The position numbers and the translations under genes were made by a program. A stretch of 64,000 nucleotides of DNA from Anaerolineales bacterium (lineage in GTDB: Bacteria > Chloroflexota > Anaerolineae > 4572-78 > J111), in the NCBI GenBank assembly GCA_015075405.1, contig JABTUK010000002.1, positions 930,001-994,000 of the forward strand, written 5' to 3'. The stretch's first letter is position 1. Every line of letters starts with the position of its first letter. Under the pieces are notes generated by a model that worked only from the letters and a program-made list of their open reading frames with translations, did no database searches and was not told where the DNA came from. Positions 43,219 to 51,351 of this stretch are shown here, one piece after another.

Positions 43219-43298
43219 TTTACGGCCTGATTTAGGAATTGTTATTCTTTCATTCCGAAAATTCTGCTCTTTATCCTGGTCAACCGCGTAACTCCTTG

Positions 43299-44276
43299 TT
43301 ATTGGGGAAGCTTCTCCCACGAAATTTCCGTCACAAATCCAAGGCGATTATTCAGCCGGTGACGCACGCCGGTGACTTTGTAGACGCCGTTTTGAGCCGA
43401 GTCCGGCATCTTGGCGATTTTGACCGCATCGCCCAGTTTGATTTCGGCCTGGCCCAGCACCCGCATCCGGCCGCATGCCGGGGACTGGTTGGCTTTTAGA
43501 ATATTCCCGGCCAGCGCCCTGGCCAAATCCTGGGTGCGCGCCGAGGCGTCGGCCAGCCGCAGGACGTTGCCGGAGCTTTTTCCGGCGCTGCCTTTAACTT
43601 CCTTCTTCCTCAGCCACGAACTGGCGTCGTCGCCCTGGCCCTGTCCCACCGGGCTTTCGCCGTACACTTCCACCCCGTCGAGCGCCGGGGCCAGAGTTTC
43701 CTGGCTGTAAGCCAGGATATGGACGCCATACTCCAGAGTGTGCGTCGTCTGGGCGGCATATTTTTTGAACACGGCTTTATCATCCGTATCGGCGTAAAAA
43801 TCGAAGCCGCAGCGCCAGGCCAGCCGCTCAAGCACCGCCCAGATACTCTGGTGGTCGCTCACGGTGAAGGTCGCAAACTTTTCGCCTGTTTCAACCGTCG
43901 CTTTTTTGACTTTTAATTTGCCCAGCAAATCGCTAACAATGTCGCCCGCATTTTGTTTTTCATACAGGCGGTTAAAGCGGGCCGCCGCCAACGCGCTGAA
44001 CGAACTGGCTCCGTTCACCGTGACATGCTGAATCCCTCGTTCAAAAGTGTCCACACACCCGCTAAAAACTTTGACCAACGTTTTGTCGTAACCCAGTTCG
44101 ATTTTGATTTCGTCGCCCGGCTTGAGGCTGACCTGCGCCTGTCCATCCAGCGTCACCCGGCAGGTGTTGACCGGAATACCCAGGGCGGCATGGCTGTCCA
44201 GGTCTACTAACCGGCTGCTTTTGCCGGACTGGTAGCTGGCGCTGCCCAGGGTAATTTTGTAAGCGACGTTCAGCAT
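43299..44276 (-). CDS. Baseplate hub protein (phage late control D/gp27-like)
   Basis: 325 residues. The N-terminal beta barrel (NTCRVTLDGQAQVSLKPGDE, LVKVFSGCVDTFERGIQHVT) and SDHQSIWAVLERLAWRCGF segment match the gpD/gp27 hub family, and the end (KMPDSAQNGVYKVTGVRHRL) is the second hub barrel. It forms the trimeric ring between tube and spike. Directly follows the tape-measure candidate, as in P2-like tails. Confidence 0.9.
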   Translation of the reverse strand: MLNVAYKITLGSASYQSGKSSRLVDLDSHAALGIPVNTCRVTLDGQAQVSLKPGDEIKIELGYDKTLVKVFSGCVDTFERGIQHVTVNGASSFSALAAARFNRLYEKQNAGDIVSDLLGKLKVKKATVETGEKFATFTVSDHQSIWAVLERLAWRCGFDFYADTDDKAVFKKYAAQTTHTLEYGVHILAYSQETLAPALDGVEVYGESPVGQGQGDDASSWLRKKEVKGSAGKSSGNVLRLADASARTQDLARALAGNILKANQSPACGRMRVLGQAEIKLGDAVKIAKMPDSAQNGVYKVTGVRHRLNNRLGFVTEISWEKLPQ

Positions 44277-44291
44277 CTCACCCCGGCTACG

Positions 44292-47200
44292 CTACGCGGC
44301 GGACAATTTCTGGTCAAAGGCCTGCAACAGCCGATTGTAGGCCATGCTCAGGCGGTCCAGGCCCTCCGAAAGGTCTTCATCCAGGCCCTCCACCTTAATC
44401 TCCAGCACCGCAAAAATGCCCGAAATATCAAAATTCTCCTTCAGGATGGTTTTGATTTTATTGAACTCATCATCCAGCGGGGCGCGGATCATGCGGTCGG
44501 GCAGTTCCTTGACTTTATTGACCACGCCGACATAAATCTGGTCCAGCCGCTCGACGGTTTGCTCAGGGTAGAGGTGGGCCACATTCTCGACAATAAAGGG
44601 ATGCAGCGATTGCAGGCTCATGCCCAAATCGTCGGGGTAGGCCGCTTCGAGGGCCACCCGGTTGAGGCGAATCAAGGCGTTGGCTTTGTTTTCGCCGCTG
44701 TTGTAGGCCACCCAGGCATCCACAAGCTGGCGGCGCAAAGCCGAGCAGCGGTAGAATTTTTTGATGTCTTCCACTTTGCGCTCCGGCTTGGTCTGCAACT
44801 CTCTGATTTGCGCGTCCAGGCTGGCTTTCAAAGCGTCAATGTTTTCGCTGCTGCCCACATTGCGGTCGCGCAGCGCTCCATTGAGCGCCAGCAGCACATT
44901 GGCCCGGTTGCCCGCCTGCAAAGAGGTAGACGTATCCGTTGCCTCGCTTTTTAGCAAGGTAAGCTGTTCATCGCTCAGCTTGGTTTGGAGAACGGCGGCG
45001 ATACGCAGGCTGCCGCTGTCGCTGCCGCTGGCAACGCGGCGCGCCATCGCCATCATCCCCGGCGGGGTAGCGGCGGAATCGCCGCTGGCCCCGGCAAAGT
45101 CGCTCGCGGCAAAAGAGTTGAGCAGCCAATACGGGCTGAGGTCGGCCACAATCTTCTGGATGCGCTCATAAATCATGGTCAACGTATTCACCAGGGAGTC
45201 CTGAAAAGCCTGGATGGCGCTGATGGTCTGGGTAATCACCTTTTTGATACTATCTCGGGCCGTGTCGAGCACTTTGGCGACGGCATCATCAATCTTCTTG
45301 GGCAGTTCGGTCAGAGTGATGAGGATGCTTTGGATATTTTTGATGGCGGTTTTGAATGGCTTGAGGTCGGCCTGGATTTGGGCAATCAACGCTTTGACCG
45401 GGTCGCCGATCTGTTTGCGGAAGATGATGACGGCGGCATCCTGAAAGGCGCCCTCACCCAGCGCCCACAGCGAATCCGCTTTGGGCCTCAAAACCGCGTT
45501 GACCGACGTGATCGGGGGGTCGAGCGAGGCGGCTTCCTGGCCGACCACAAAAACCACCGCCGGCTGGAGCTTGAACAACGGGGCCAGGTCCAAATCGCCG
45601 AGCAGGGCTGTAATCTCCGGGAAGACGGGTTCCTTCTTCAGCAGTGCTTTGCGGCGCTCCTCCAACTGCTGTAGCGCGCCGGCTTCACCCACCAGGACCT
45701 CCTGCAACTCTACCACCCGCTGCCGGAACAGCAGCCCATTGACGGCTAACTGGCGGTCAACATCGGCCACGCAAGCGGTCAGCGCGGTCTGTGGCTGGCT
45801 GAAATCAAGGGTGGCGGCCAGCGCGGCCAGTTGCTTTTCTAATTCATCAACCACCTGGCTGATTTCGTCCAGGTAGCCGCCGCCCAGCACCTTTTGCAGC
45901 ATATCCCAAAAATCGGCATGGGCGATCTCCTGCAAGCCGGTTTTTTCCATCAAACGGGCCAGCGAGATGGTCGCTTTGACCGTATCCAAAATAGCGTCCA
46001 ATTCGCGGTCGCGGATGCGGCCTAACATTGAAATCACCGTATCTACGGCATCGCCGATCAAACGGTTGAGCGGGGCGGGGTTGATAAATTCGATCAACCC
46101 GGCCAACTGGTCATAGACCTGCTGCACGGCGTCAATCAGGATATTCGGATCAAGCTGGCGGACGATATCGGTCAGCATCTCGTTGGCTTGCTTGAGCGGC
46201 TCTAGCAGCTTGGACGGGCGAAAATCGTCCAGGAACTGCATCACCACCCGGTACGGCTCGGATTCGACAATGTACTTGTTGACCACTGTACCCGGATTAA
46301 ACTCGTAGATCATCTTTTCGATTTCAAGCGCCTTTTCCTTCAGCAGGGTGATCAATTCGGCCAGCGGGGCGCGAATCTCCTCAAAGGCGGCCAACAATTC
46401 GGGCTTGATAATCTCATCTACCTTGACCTGCTCGATGATCTTCACCCCGACTTTGAGCGCGGTCTTCTGCGGCGTGGTCATCTGGGCGGTGTTCAGGTTC
46501 TTGATACTGGTTTCCAGGCCATTGGTTTTGTCAATCACCAGATCAAAAACTTGCTTGAGCGAAGCCTGATCCACCGTCGTTTTGAACTTTTCGATGCCCT
46601 GACGCGCCTGGGCCAGGGCGTCTTTGACCTCGGGGCGGTCAAGCACCCCGGTAATCATGCCCAGCAGTTCACGGATCTTTTTCTCCATAGCGTCGAAGGC
46701 GGCGGTCAATTTCTCGTCCACCGTCACGCCCAACTGCTTCACAAAATCGTCCAGCTTGAGTTTCAGTTCTTCCACGTAGGTAAAGAACTTTTCGATGGCT
46801 TCCGCTACTTTGGCGATGCCCTGCTTAGCTTTTTCCACCAGGGGGGCCACGTCCAGTTTCTCGACAAAAGCAGCGATCTGCTGTTCCAGCTCTTTGATCT
46901 TGACTTCGACATCTTTCAGAAATTGTTCGGCTTTAGCCAGATTAGTTTCGATTTGCTCGGAAACGGTTTTGGCGGTGCTTTCGGCGGTGTCACCGGCCTG
47001 AACCAGATACTCGCGGATGTCGCCGGCCATTTTGCCAATCTGGTCCACCGGCTTTTTGATGGCGCCCAGCACGGTATGGGCTTTCTCGCCAAAGGCATCA
47101 AAATATTTCTGCAAGAAAACTTCGCCGGCGCCGGTCAGGTCGAGCACATTGGTGAGGGCCAGCTCGAGGGCGGCGGTATTGTTGGCCTGGAGAGCTTCAA

Positions 47201-48038
47201 GGGTCAGGCGTGAGCGGTCAAAAGCAGTCAAGGCCGGCATGATATTTTGGCGGCCCTCAGCCAGGATTTTCTTGAGCCGGTCTACATCGCTTGGCTCCAG
47301 CGTTTCGATTTCGGCCAGCAGTTGGCTGTAGCGGGCGGTGAAGGTCGGGGCAGCGGGTTGGCCGGCCGGTTTCAAGAGGCGGGTGGCGCTGGTAACGGCG
47401 TACAGCGGCAGGTTGCCTTGCAGCGCGTAGATTTGTTGGCTGTAAATCTCCTGTAGCGCCTGGATGGTCAACTGGACCATTAAATCGGTGTCGGTGACGG
47501 TAGCCACGAAACCGTCGGCGACCTTCAGGAGCATGTTGAGCAGCCGGGTGGGGGTCGCCGCCCCGGCGTTGGCCAGCCGGTCGAGTGGGCCGGTGAAGGC
47601 CGAAAAATCCAACACGTCGGTCCCCATGCCCTCGAAGGATGGGACCGCCAGCGTCTTTGTGCCCGGCATATTGGGCATCACGGCAGAGGTGATGGCCGTG
47701 ATGGGGCTGTTTATATCGAAGGTGGGGGCGGGCAGGTTCACCGGCAGCGGGCTGGAGGTCAGATTGCCCAGGGCCGTCTGCGGGTTGAACGATTTGAGGC
47801 TATCCAGCGGCTGGCTGAGGCTCTGCATGAAGCCGTCTTTTGATAACGAGGCCGGCAGCGCGGGCAGCGATAACCCGCTGAGCGACTCGCCCGGCGAGAT
47901 ACCGCCAATGGATTTGCTCATGTCGGCAATGTTCAGGTTTTGCAGCCCGCCGCCCAGCGCTTGCGGGTCGAACTTGAGCATTTTACTCAAGTCGCCTAAC
48001 TGGCTCGGATTGGGTAGTTGATCGAGTATCCCCGGCAT
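44292..48038 (-). CDS. Long coiled-coil protein, tape-measure candidate
   Basis: 1,248 residues, the largest gene of the operon. The first ~110 residues are Gly/Pro/Leu-rich; most of the rest is long amphipathic helix (LKDVEVKIKELEQQIAAFVE, AIEKFFTYVEELKLKLDDFV, DALAQARQGIEKFKTTVDQ). There is no clear transmembrane segment, unlike many phage tape measures. Position between chaperone/gpN-like genes and the hub fits a tape measure. If all of it were helix inside the tube it would span roughly 0.15 nm per residue, about 190 nm, an upper estimate. It could instead be a large structural or payload protein. Confidence 0.7.
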   Translation of the reverse strand: MPGILDQLPNPSQLGDLSKMLKFDPQALGGGLQNLNIADMSKSIGGISPGESLSGLSLPALPASLSKDGFMQSLSQPLDSLKSFNPQTALGNLTSSPLPVNLPAPTFDINSPITAITSAVMPNMPGTKTLAVPSFEGMGTDVLDFSAFTGPLDRLANAGAATPTRLLNMLLKVADGFVATVTDTDLMVQLTIQALQEIYSQQIYALQGNLPLYAVTSATRLLKPAGQPAAPTFTARYSQLLAEIETLEPSDVDRLKKILAEGRQNIMPALTAFDRSRLTLEALQANNTAALELALTNVLDLTGAGEVFLQKYFDAFGEKAHTVLGAIKKPVDQIGKMAGDIREYLVQAGDTAESTAKTVSEQIETNLAKAEQFLKDVEVKIKELEQQIAAFVEKLDVAPLVEKAKQGIAKVAEAIEKFFTYVEELKLKLDDFVKQLGVTVDEKLTAAFDAMEKKIRELLGMITGVLDRPEVKDALAQARQGIEKFKTTVDQASLKQVFDLVIDKTNGLETSIKNLNTAQMTTPQKTALKVGVKIIEQVKVDEIIKPELLAAFEEIRAPLAELITLLKEKALEIEKMIYEFNPGTVVNKYIVESEPYRVVMQFLDDFRPSKLLEPLKQANEMLTDIVRQLDPNILIDAVQQVYDQLAGLIEFINPAPLNRLIGDAVDTVISMLGRIRDRELDAILDTVKATISLARLMEKTGLQEIAHADFWDMLQKVLGGGYLDEISQVVDELEKQLAALAATLDFSQPQTALTACVADVDRQLAVNGLLFRQRVVELQEVLVGEAGALQQLEERRKALLKKEPVFPEITALLGDLDLAPLFKLQPAVVFVVGQEAASLDPPITSVNAVLRPKADSLWALGEGAFQDAAVIIFRKQIGDPVKALIAQIQADLKPFKTAIKNIQSILITLTELPKKIDDAVAKVLDTARDSIKKVITQTISAIQAFQDSLVNTLTMIYERIQKIVADLSPYWLLNSFAASDFAGASGDSAATPPGMMAMARRVASGSDSGSLRIAAVLQTKLSDEQLTLLKSEATDTSTSLQAGNRANVLLALNGALRDRNVGSSENIDALKASLDAQIRELQTKPERKVEDIKKFYRCSALRRQLVDAWVAYNSGENKANALIRLNRVALEAAYPDDLGMSLQSLHPFIVENVAHLYPEQTVERLDQIYVGVVNKVKELPDRMIRAPLDDEFNKIKTILKENFDISGIFAVLEIKVEGLDEDLSEGLDRLSMAYNRLLQAFDQKLSAA

Positions 48039-48053
48039 AGGTACACCCTCCGC

Positions 48054-48635
48054 TTACAATCCAAATAACGTCTTCAACCCGCTCACCGACTGCTGCAGCC
48101 CTGCACTCGCCTGGCGAGCCGGTTCCAGCGCATCTTTGAGCGGCACAAACGGGTTGGTCACTTCCGGCAGCGAGCCTAACGCCAGCGCATCAGGCAGGCC
48201 GGCAATATCCAGCGCGGCTTTGGCCTCCAGCTTGACTTGTTGGTTGACTACAGCCGTAGCCGCAGCCGGCTGTTTGGGCGGCTGGACATACTCCGTTACC
48301 ACCAGCAGGTAACTGAACTGCTGCGGTTCCTGGGCCGATTCGGTTACGTTGAAGCGGGTCAGCACCACTTTGCTGGCATAGTACTGCCCCATCAAATCAG
48401 CGATAAAATCTACCGGCTGGCGCTTGAGATAGACCCCGCGCAATTTTTCCAGTTCTTCCGTGGCCTTCGGGCCAAAAAAAATGCCCTCAATTTGCAGGCT
48501 GACCGAATCGCGGCCCAGATTTTGCAGGGTGTTACCCTCCTGGCCGGGCACACGGTGCTGCGCAAAGGCAGCCTGTTCCAGGGTAGTAATCTTATGCACA
48601 CGGGCAATCTTGATTCCGGCAAGTTCGATGGGCAT
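48054..48635 (-). CDS. gpN/DNA-circulation N-terminal-like tail protein
   Basis: 193 residues. The N-terminal ~120 residues (HRVPGQEGNTLQNLGRDSVS, LQIEGIFFGPKATEELEKLR, GVYLKRQP) resemble the N-terminal domain of Mu gpN and LysM-type tail proteins that sit between tape measure and hub. The remainder is Pro/Ala-rich with no LysM motif. A structural baseplate role is likely; the name refers only to similarity. Confidence 0.7.
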   Translation of the reverse strand: MPIELAGIKIARVHKITTLEQAAFAQHRVPGQEGNTLQNLGRDSVSLQIEGIFFGPKATEELEKLRGVYLKRQPVDFIADLMGQYYASKVVLTRFNVTESAQEPQQFSYLLVVTEYVQPPKQPAAATAVVNQQVKLEAKAALDIAGLPDALALGSLPEVTNPFVPLKDALEPARQASAGLQQSVSGLKTLFGL

Positions 48636-48737
48636 AGTGATTGTCCAAAAATAAGTTCCCCCAAGTTCCTACGAGTTCCCAGGGAACTAAAGGAACTCGT
48701 AGGAACTCAAAACGGGAAGTAAATTTTAGACGTTTAC
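48636..48737. repeat. 102-bp intercistronic hairpin repeat, copy B
   Basis: Near-identical to 42184-42284. The stem pair T-A of copy A (CTATGAG/CTCATAG) is C-G here (CTACGAG/CTCGTAG), so base pairing is kept. It fills the gap between the disordered protein and the gpN-like gene. Confidence 0.92.
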
Positions 48738-48742
48738 ATAGG

Positions 48743-50221
48743 CTAATCAGTAGTTCCGTAAAAACGCCGATACTCTCGCCAGATTTCCTGGCGGAGCGCA
48801 TCCAGCATATCCTGGACATCCAGGGGCGACAGGGTAGAGTTGTTGGCGGCCATGTCTGCGCCTGTTTCAACAATCTGCCGGACCACTTCCAGCGTATCAT
48901 TCCACCCCGGCGCTTTTTCGCTGGAAGAGGGGGCCTGTGGGTTGGGTGATAGGGGTTGCATAGGTCGCCCGGCGAGTTTTTCCGGCAGAGGGGCCGACCT
49001 CCTGCCCGGCCATGTGACCGCTGCCAGCAGGGTGAGCCAATCCGCAGCCACACCGATAGGGGAAGCGTCTGGTTGTGACTCGGTGCTTGCCAAGTGGGCA
49101 GGGGCGCTGAAAAATCCTGCGGCCAGTTCGCTCCCCAACCGGGCCAGTTCTCCGGCAGAAAATGGGGCTTCGACAGGATTTTCTGGCGCCTCTTCTATTG
49201 TCTCCGGCGCAAAGCGACGTCCGGTCAAAGAAGCATTGGCTGGGGTCGAGGTTGGTTCATCTATGGAGCGAATTTCGGCGGACTTTTCCGGCGTGTCCCA
49301 ATCCACCCCCTGCCGGCCAGAGAGGTCTAAATCGCTGCCCACCCCAGCAGGACGGCCAACCGGCCGCAAGCTGGCCGGCGGAAAGTTGGTCGCTGGCGAT
49401 AAAAATGTGGCCTCGGCTGAAGAAGCAACCGGCGAGCTGGGCCAATCACCCGGCAGCACGGCCCGGCTTGGAGAACCAACCTCATCGTCTGCAACAGGAG
49501 CCTCGTCCGTAAAGGAGGCGGATTGCCCCTCCTCGGTCTGGTTCAAAACCTTGCTGGAGGCCAAGGGAGTAACCCTGGTTTGAAGAGATAGGCCGGGTGG
49601 CTCGAAAAGAGCGTCTTTTGCGCCCGGCCTTGTCCGGGTGAATGACGGAGCAGCCGGGGATTCGAGAGGGTGTTCCGGCGCTTCGGCCTCGTCGTTATAG
49701 GGGGTTATCTGCACCATCCGAGCCAGATCGCTCAAGCTGCCGACGGCGGCTAACCGCGCCGTACTTTGCTGCGAGTGTAGTGGGCTGGGGTTCTCCGCGT
49801 CGGGCCTGGCGATCATGTTTTTCGATACCCCGGAAGATGATGCTGCGCCCGGTTCGGCAGGCCGGCTGCCAGGTGGAGAAAACTCCTCCGGCGAAAAGGA
49901 AGGCGGCGAGACCGGCGAAGCGGCAGGCCAAGCACGGGAGAAATGTTCAGTGAGGCCCGTTTGGGAAGCTGGCGCATGGGGTGAAACGACTCCAGGGACA
50001 GGCAGAAACCCCGAAGTCAGCCAGGAGGCGAGGTCCAGCCAGGCCTGAATCTCCTGCACAGAACGGGCAAAATCTGCCTGCGCCTGACCGATGGTTTCCC
50101 AGTCGGAAGTGGCCCGCAGAAAATTATCCGGCCAAAATAGGGAAAAACCTGCCAACCAGGTTTCATATTCGGCCTGTATTTGGTCGCCGATTGTCTTCAA
50201 ATTTTCACTGGGCATAGTCAT
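48743..50221 (-). CDS. Disordered, Pro/Ser/Ala-rich protein of the injection system
   Basis: 492 residues with helical ends (QIQAEYETWLAGFSLFWPDN; DVQDMLDALRQEIWREYRRF) and about 350 residues of low-complexity Pro/Ser/Ala/Glu sequence between. No family recognised. It lies where a tape measure normally follows the chaperone, and its start overlaps the end of the -1 frame chaperone extension by 17 nt, implying coupled translation. Possible roles are a flexible scaffold, a tube-lumen protein or a second tape-measure component. Confidence 0.7.
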   Translation of the reverse strand: MTMPSENLKTIGDQIQAEYETWLAGFSLFWPDNFLRATSDWETIGQAQADFARSVQEIQAWLDLASWLTSGFLPVPGVVSPHAPASQTGLTEHFSRAWPAASPVSPPSFSPEEFSPPGSRPAEPGAASSSGVSKNMIARPDAENPSPLHSQQSTARLAAVGSLSDLARMVQITPYNDEAEAPEHPLESPAAPSFTRTRPGAKDALFEPPGLSLQTRVTPLASSKVLNQTEEGQSASFTDEAPVADDEVGSPSRAVLPGDWPSSPVASSAEATFLSPATNFPPASLRPVGRPAGVGSDLDLSGRQGVDWDTPEKSAEIRSIDEPTSTPANASLTGRRFAPETIEEAPENPVEAPFSAGELARLGSELAAGFFSAPAHLASTESQPDASPIGVAADWLTLLAAVTWPGRRSAPLPEKLAGRPMQPLSPNPQAPSSSEKAPGWNDTLEVVRQIVETGADMAANNSTLSPLDVQDMLDALRQEIWREYRRFYGTTD

Positions 50222-50710
50222 TCAAATCCTGCAAAAGCGCAGCCTCCTGTTCGAGCAGACGCAGGTAAATAGATACCTGGGCCATTGTCAGGGCTTGCAC
50301 CTGTTGGGGCGTCCAACCAAAGGCGCGGGCCAGCAGATAGCTGGTTTGCGCCAGGGGTGATTCGTTCAGCTCGGCAAAAGACTTTTTTTTTCAACCAGGC
50401 CGCTTATCTCGCGGATATGCTCAATCAGAAAGTTGACCAATCCCAGCGGCAGTTTTTTTACCTGTTCTAAAGTAAGCGCCGGTTGAATGAGCGACTCTTT
50501 GATCATCAGCAAGGGGATCAGGCTGGCGTCGTTTTTGGCCGCTTTCATGATGAGCTGGAAGGCGCCAATGGTGAGCGGTTTGAGGGTAACAGCCATCTCG
50601 CTTGAGGCGTCACCCCCGCCCGGATGGAGCAGCTCCGGCGGGATAGTGACATCATAATTGACCGACGCGCCGGCGAGCAGTTCTTCCACGCTGAGATACA
50701 AATCAGCCAC
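50205..50710 (-). CDS. Tail assembly chaperone, predicted -1 frameshift product (E+E'/GT-like)
   Basis: Zero frame reads GTT GAA AAA AAA AGT. A -1 slip on A-AAA-AAA enters an open frame beginning AAG TCT TTT, giving 59 more residues (KSFAELNESPLAQTSYLLAR, AFGWTPQQVQALTMAQVSIY, then LRLLEQEAALLQDLNDYAQ) before TGA at 50205. This extension has no start codon at its beginning and no ribosome-binding site of its own. The arrangement equals the lambda G/GT and P2 E/E+E' frameshifts, which are known for this gene position. A sequencing error in the homopolymer is the main alternative. Confidence 0.75.
50366..50710 (-). CDS. Tail assembly chaperone, zero-frame product (E/G-like)
   Basis: 114 residues from GTG 50710, which overlaps the tube stop by 8 nt; longer ATG-led readings lie inside the tube gene. 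Beta-rich start (ADLYLSVEELLAGASVNYDV) then helices (LIPLLMIKESLIQPALTLEQ, GLVNFLIEHIREISGLVEKK). Genes of this size, directly after the tube, encode chaperones that coat the tape measure during assembly. The last codons contain A9 (50383-50391), a slippery sequence. It normally ends LLPS. Confidence 0.85.
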   Translation of the reverse strand: MADLYLSVEELLAGASVNYDVTIPPELLHPGGGDASSEMAVTLKPLTIGAFQLIMKAAKNDASLIPLLMIKESLIQPALTLEQVKKLPLGLVNFLIEHIREISGLVEKKSLLPS

Positions 50711-51206
50711 TGGTCTCTTCACTACCGATACGAATTGCCTTGAAGGAAACTGACTCCATAATAAAATCATCCTCAGGCAGATTGAAGACCCAACTATCGA
50801 ACTTAACCCCAAAGAGCACCACTTTGCTGCTGTTGCCGGGCAGGGCTGGATTCAGGATATTGATGACCATGTTAAAGGTCGGCTGAGCCAGCGAGTCAGA
50901 AGGGCCGGTTGCGCCCTCACCGAGCAGTAGACGGATCAGCGCGCCGTTGATGTGGGCGCGAGCCGCCGTGCCGGAAACGTAGATGTTGCCGGGGCGCAGT
51001 TCGCTGGCAAAGCGCTTGCCGATTTCATGATAGGGCCGGACATCGTTATCTACCTTGACCGTGACCTGCTGCAACCGCCCGACAACGCTGGAAAGCTCAT
51101 ATTCGGTAATCAGGCCGTCGGCAAGTTGTCCTTCAACAGTGGAGCTATCATCCACAGCTAAAACCAGCGTGGCATCTGAGCCGCGAAAAACGTTATTGTT
51201 AGGCAT
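50703..51206 (-). CDS. Tail tube protein
   Basis: 167 residues. The beta-barrel pattern of tube proteins is seen (LITEYELSSVVGRLQQVTVK, VRPYHEIGKRFASELRPGNI, DDFIMESVSFKAIRIGS). It follows the sheath gene, as in P2 FI/FII order. It would stack in rings to form the inner tube expelled on contraction. Confidence 0.85.
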   Translation of the reverse strand: MPNNNVFRGSDATLVLAVDDSSTVEGQLADGLITEYELSSVVGRLQQVTVKVDNDVRPYHEIGKRFASELRPGNIYVSGTAARAHINGALIRLLLGEGATGPSDSLAQPTFNMVINILNPALPGNSSKVVLFGVKFDSWVFNLPEDDFIMESVSFKAIRIGSEETSG

Positions 51207-51228
51207 GAGAAATCTCTCCTGTGAAAAT

Positions 51229-51293
51229 AGCCCTCACCCCCCACCCCTCTCCCAGTGGGAGAGGGGAGTCGCGCCAGCGACGGGGTGAGGGCT
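51229..51293. repeat. Nested palindromic repeat between sheath and tube genes
   Basis: Outer arms AGCCCTCACCCC and GGGGTGAGGGCT enclose an inner hairpin CCCCTCTCCC-AGT-GGGAGAGGGG. A relative appears inside the macroglobulin gene at 22941-22988. On the operon strand it may act as an attenuator or mRNA stabiliser between two highly expressed genes. Confidence 0.85.
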
Positions 51294-51351
51294 TTTTCAT
51301 CGCTGGTGGTGAAGCCCAGGCTTCGTGGCAACTCCGCTGTTTAGTGGGAGC

